Below, piece after piece: positions 4,592 to 5,700 of a stretch of 5,700 nucleotides of DNA. This stretch comes from an uncultured Woeseiaceae bacterium. Lineage in GTDB: Bacteria; Pseudomonadota; Gammaproteobacteria; Steroidobacterales; Woeseiaceae. The stretch covers positions 1 through 5,700 of the forward strand of contig CALZHX010000060.1 in NCBI GenBank assembly GCA_945787435.1. The letters are read 5' to 3'. How positions within the stretch are numbered: position 1 is the first letter of the stretch; each line of letters opens with the position of its first letter. The notes beneath the pieces were generated by a model. The model ran no database searches and was not told the origin of the DNA. It saw nothing but the letters and a program-made list of their open reading frames with translations. The position numbers were made by a program, and so were the translations under genes.

Positions 4592-5700
4592 GTGAGCACC
4601 GCGACAAGCCGGGAAACCCTTGGTTTCCAAACCGAAGTTCGTCAGCTGTTAAAGCTGATGATCCATTCGCTATACAGCAACAAGGAGATCTTCCTAAGAG
4701 AATTGATCTCAAACGCCTCGGATGCAGCCGACAAGCTACGTTTTGAGGCGCTGGCTGAGCCTGAGCTGCTGAGCGAAGACCCCGATCTCTCGATTCGCAT
4801 CGAGTCCGACAAAGACAACAACACGGTCACAATCAGCGACAACGGCATCGGTATGTCGCGAGATGAACTCGTTGAACATCTCGGCACTATCGCTCGCTCC
4901 GGAACGGCCGAGTTCCTGCAGCAAATGACCGGCGACGAGCAAAAGGACGCACAGCTGATCGGCCAGTTTGGTGTCGGTTTCTATTCGGCCTTCATCGTGG
5001 CCGACAAGGTTGTCGTTGAATCCCGCAGGGCAGGTCTCAAAGCGAACGACGGTGTTCGATGGGAATCGGATGGTGAGGGTGAATTTACCGTAGAGACCGT
5101 GGAGCGCGCAGAGCGCGGAACCTCGGTGACCCTGTATCTCAAGGATACGGAATCCGAATTTGCTGAGCCGTTTCGAATCGAGAACCTGATTCGAAAATAT
5201 TCTGATCACATTGCATTCCCGGTCACCCTGTCCGGGTCGGCGGATGATGACGACGATGCCAAGGTCGTCAACGCGGCCACCGCATTATGGACGCGCTCGC
5301 GCAGCGACCTGAGTGACGAGGAGTACACGGAGTTTTACAAACACCTGTCACATGATTTCTCCGATCCGCTCACCTGGAGTCACAACCGGGTTGAAGGAAA
5401 ACGGGAATACACGAGCCTGTTGTACATTCCGGCGAATGCGCCTTTTGACCTCTGGAATCGCGAGGCGCCGCGCGGTCTGAAGCTGTATGTACAACGAGTT
5501 TTCATCATGGATGAGGCGGAGCAGTTCCTGCCGATGTACCTGCGCTTTGTAAAAGGCGTGGTGGATTCCTCAGACCTGCCGCTCAATATCTCGCGTGAGC
5601 TTCTGCAGCAAAACCCGGAACTCAGCGCCATGCGCGGCGCGTTGACACGCCGCGTGATCGACATGCTGACGAAAATGGCAGGCAAGTCCGCCGACGACTA
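4592..5700 (+). CDS. htpG: HtpG, bacterial Hsp90 chaperone (3' end beyond window)
   Basis: HtpG is the cytosolic ATP-dependent chaperone that remodels client proteins, often with DnaK. The visible 369 codons cover the N-terminal ATPase domain and part of the middle domain. The GHKL ATP-site motifs are intact: RELISNASDAADKLR (36-50, with Glu37 and Asn41), DNGIGM (83-88), GTIARSGT (98-105), GQFGVGFYS (124-132) and RGTSVTLYL (175-183). The middle domain has LWTRSRSD and the NISRELLQQNP segment, whose Arg335 matches the ATP-contacting arginine known in E. coli (Arg336). The C-terminal dimerisation domain is off the window; E. coli HtpG has 624 residues. An acidic DDDDD run (218-222) marks the charged linker between domains. 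Translation begins at GTG behind AAGGAG, and transcription at a sigma-32 promoter, so heat induction is expected. Confidence 0.97.
   Translation, partial: MSTATSRETLGFQTEVRQLLKLMIHSLYSNKEIFLRELISNASDAADKLRFEALAEPELLSEDPDLSIRIESDKDNNTVTISDNGIGMSRDELVEHLGTIARSGTAEFLQQMTGDEQKDAQLIGQFGVGFYSAFIVADKVVVESRRAGLKANDGVRWESDGEGEFTVETVERAERGTSVTLYLKDTESEFAEPFRIENLIRKYSDHIAFPVTLSGSADDDDDAKVVNAATALWTRSRSDLSDEEYTEFYKHLSHDFSDPLTWSHNRVEGKREYTSLLYIPANAPFDLWNREAPRGLKLYVQRVFIMDEAEQFLPMYLRFVKGVVDSSDLPLNISRELLQQNPELSAMRGALTRRVIDMLTKMAGKSADD

Noticed and set aside
4573..4746. ATG frame of about 57 codons overlapping the htpG start
   Set aside because: It is out of frame with htpG, has no ribosome site upstream, and begins inside the hairpin; the AAGGAG serves the GTG at 4592.
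4642..5685. Minus-strand frames opposite htpG (4642-4887, 4736-5209, 5380-5685)
   Set aside because: They are antisense to the conserved Hsp90 ATPase and middle domains; no independent coding sign.

Overview
The window reads as chromosomal DNA of a gammaproteobacterium with moderately high G+C. The evidence is a full-length PpnN (YgdH-type nucleosidase), an HtpG chaperone behind an enterobacterial-style sigma-32 promoter, and CRP-type TGTGA-N6-TCAC sites. No mobile element, CRISPR array, tRNA or rRNA is visible. All supported genes are on the + strand. I cannot name the genus; a marine or environmental gammaproteobacterium is a guess.

Left block (1-3361), probably cell envelope plus nucleotide metabolism. 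It opens with the 3' part of a gene for a protein with several LysM-like modules, probably the C-terminal half of a lytic transglycosylase. A 130-aa four-helix membrane protein of unknown function follows 6 bases later. After 44 bases comes an exported L,D-transpeptidase (YkuD fold), then ppnN, which starts on a TTG overlapping the transpeptidase stop codon. Two peptidoglycan enzymes therefore sit in line with a nucleotide-pool enzyme that is known elsewhere to respond to (p)ppGpp.

Middle block (3362-4539), small unrecognised genes. A 91-aa acidic protein carries two copies of a W-x-x-Y-R-x-W motif and ends in a clear intrinsic terminator (3851-3873). A dense control region (3874-4095) follows. 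It holds two CRP-like sites, a 16-base palindrome and a -10 box placed so that the second CRP site is centred at -41.5, the class II activator geometry. This promoter appears to drive a two-gene unit: a 63-aa soluble acidic protein, then an 80-aa protein with two membrane segments. The two lie in the same frame, separated by one stop codon and 9 bases.

Right block (4525-5700), heat shock. A sigma-32-like promoter (CTTGAAA, 12 bases, CCCCTAT) overlaps the end of the 80-aa gene. A short hairpin at the predicted 5' end of the mRNA and a strong Shine-Dalgarno follow, then htpG (Hsp90), which starts on GTG and runs off the window after 369 codons.

The least explained part is the CRP-type control region with the small-protein genes around it. 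The rest is well-known families with some unusual starts and regulatory detail.
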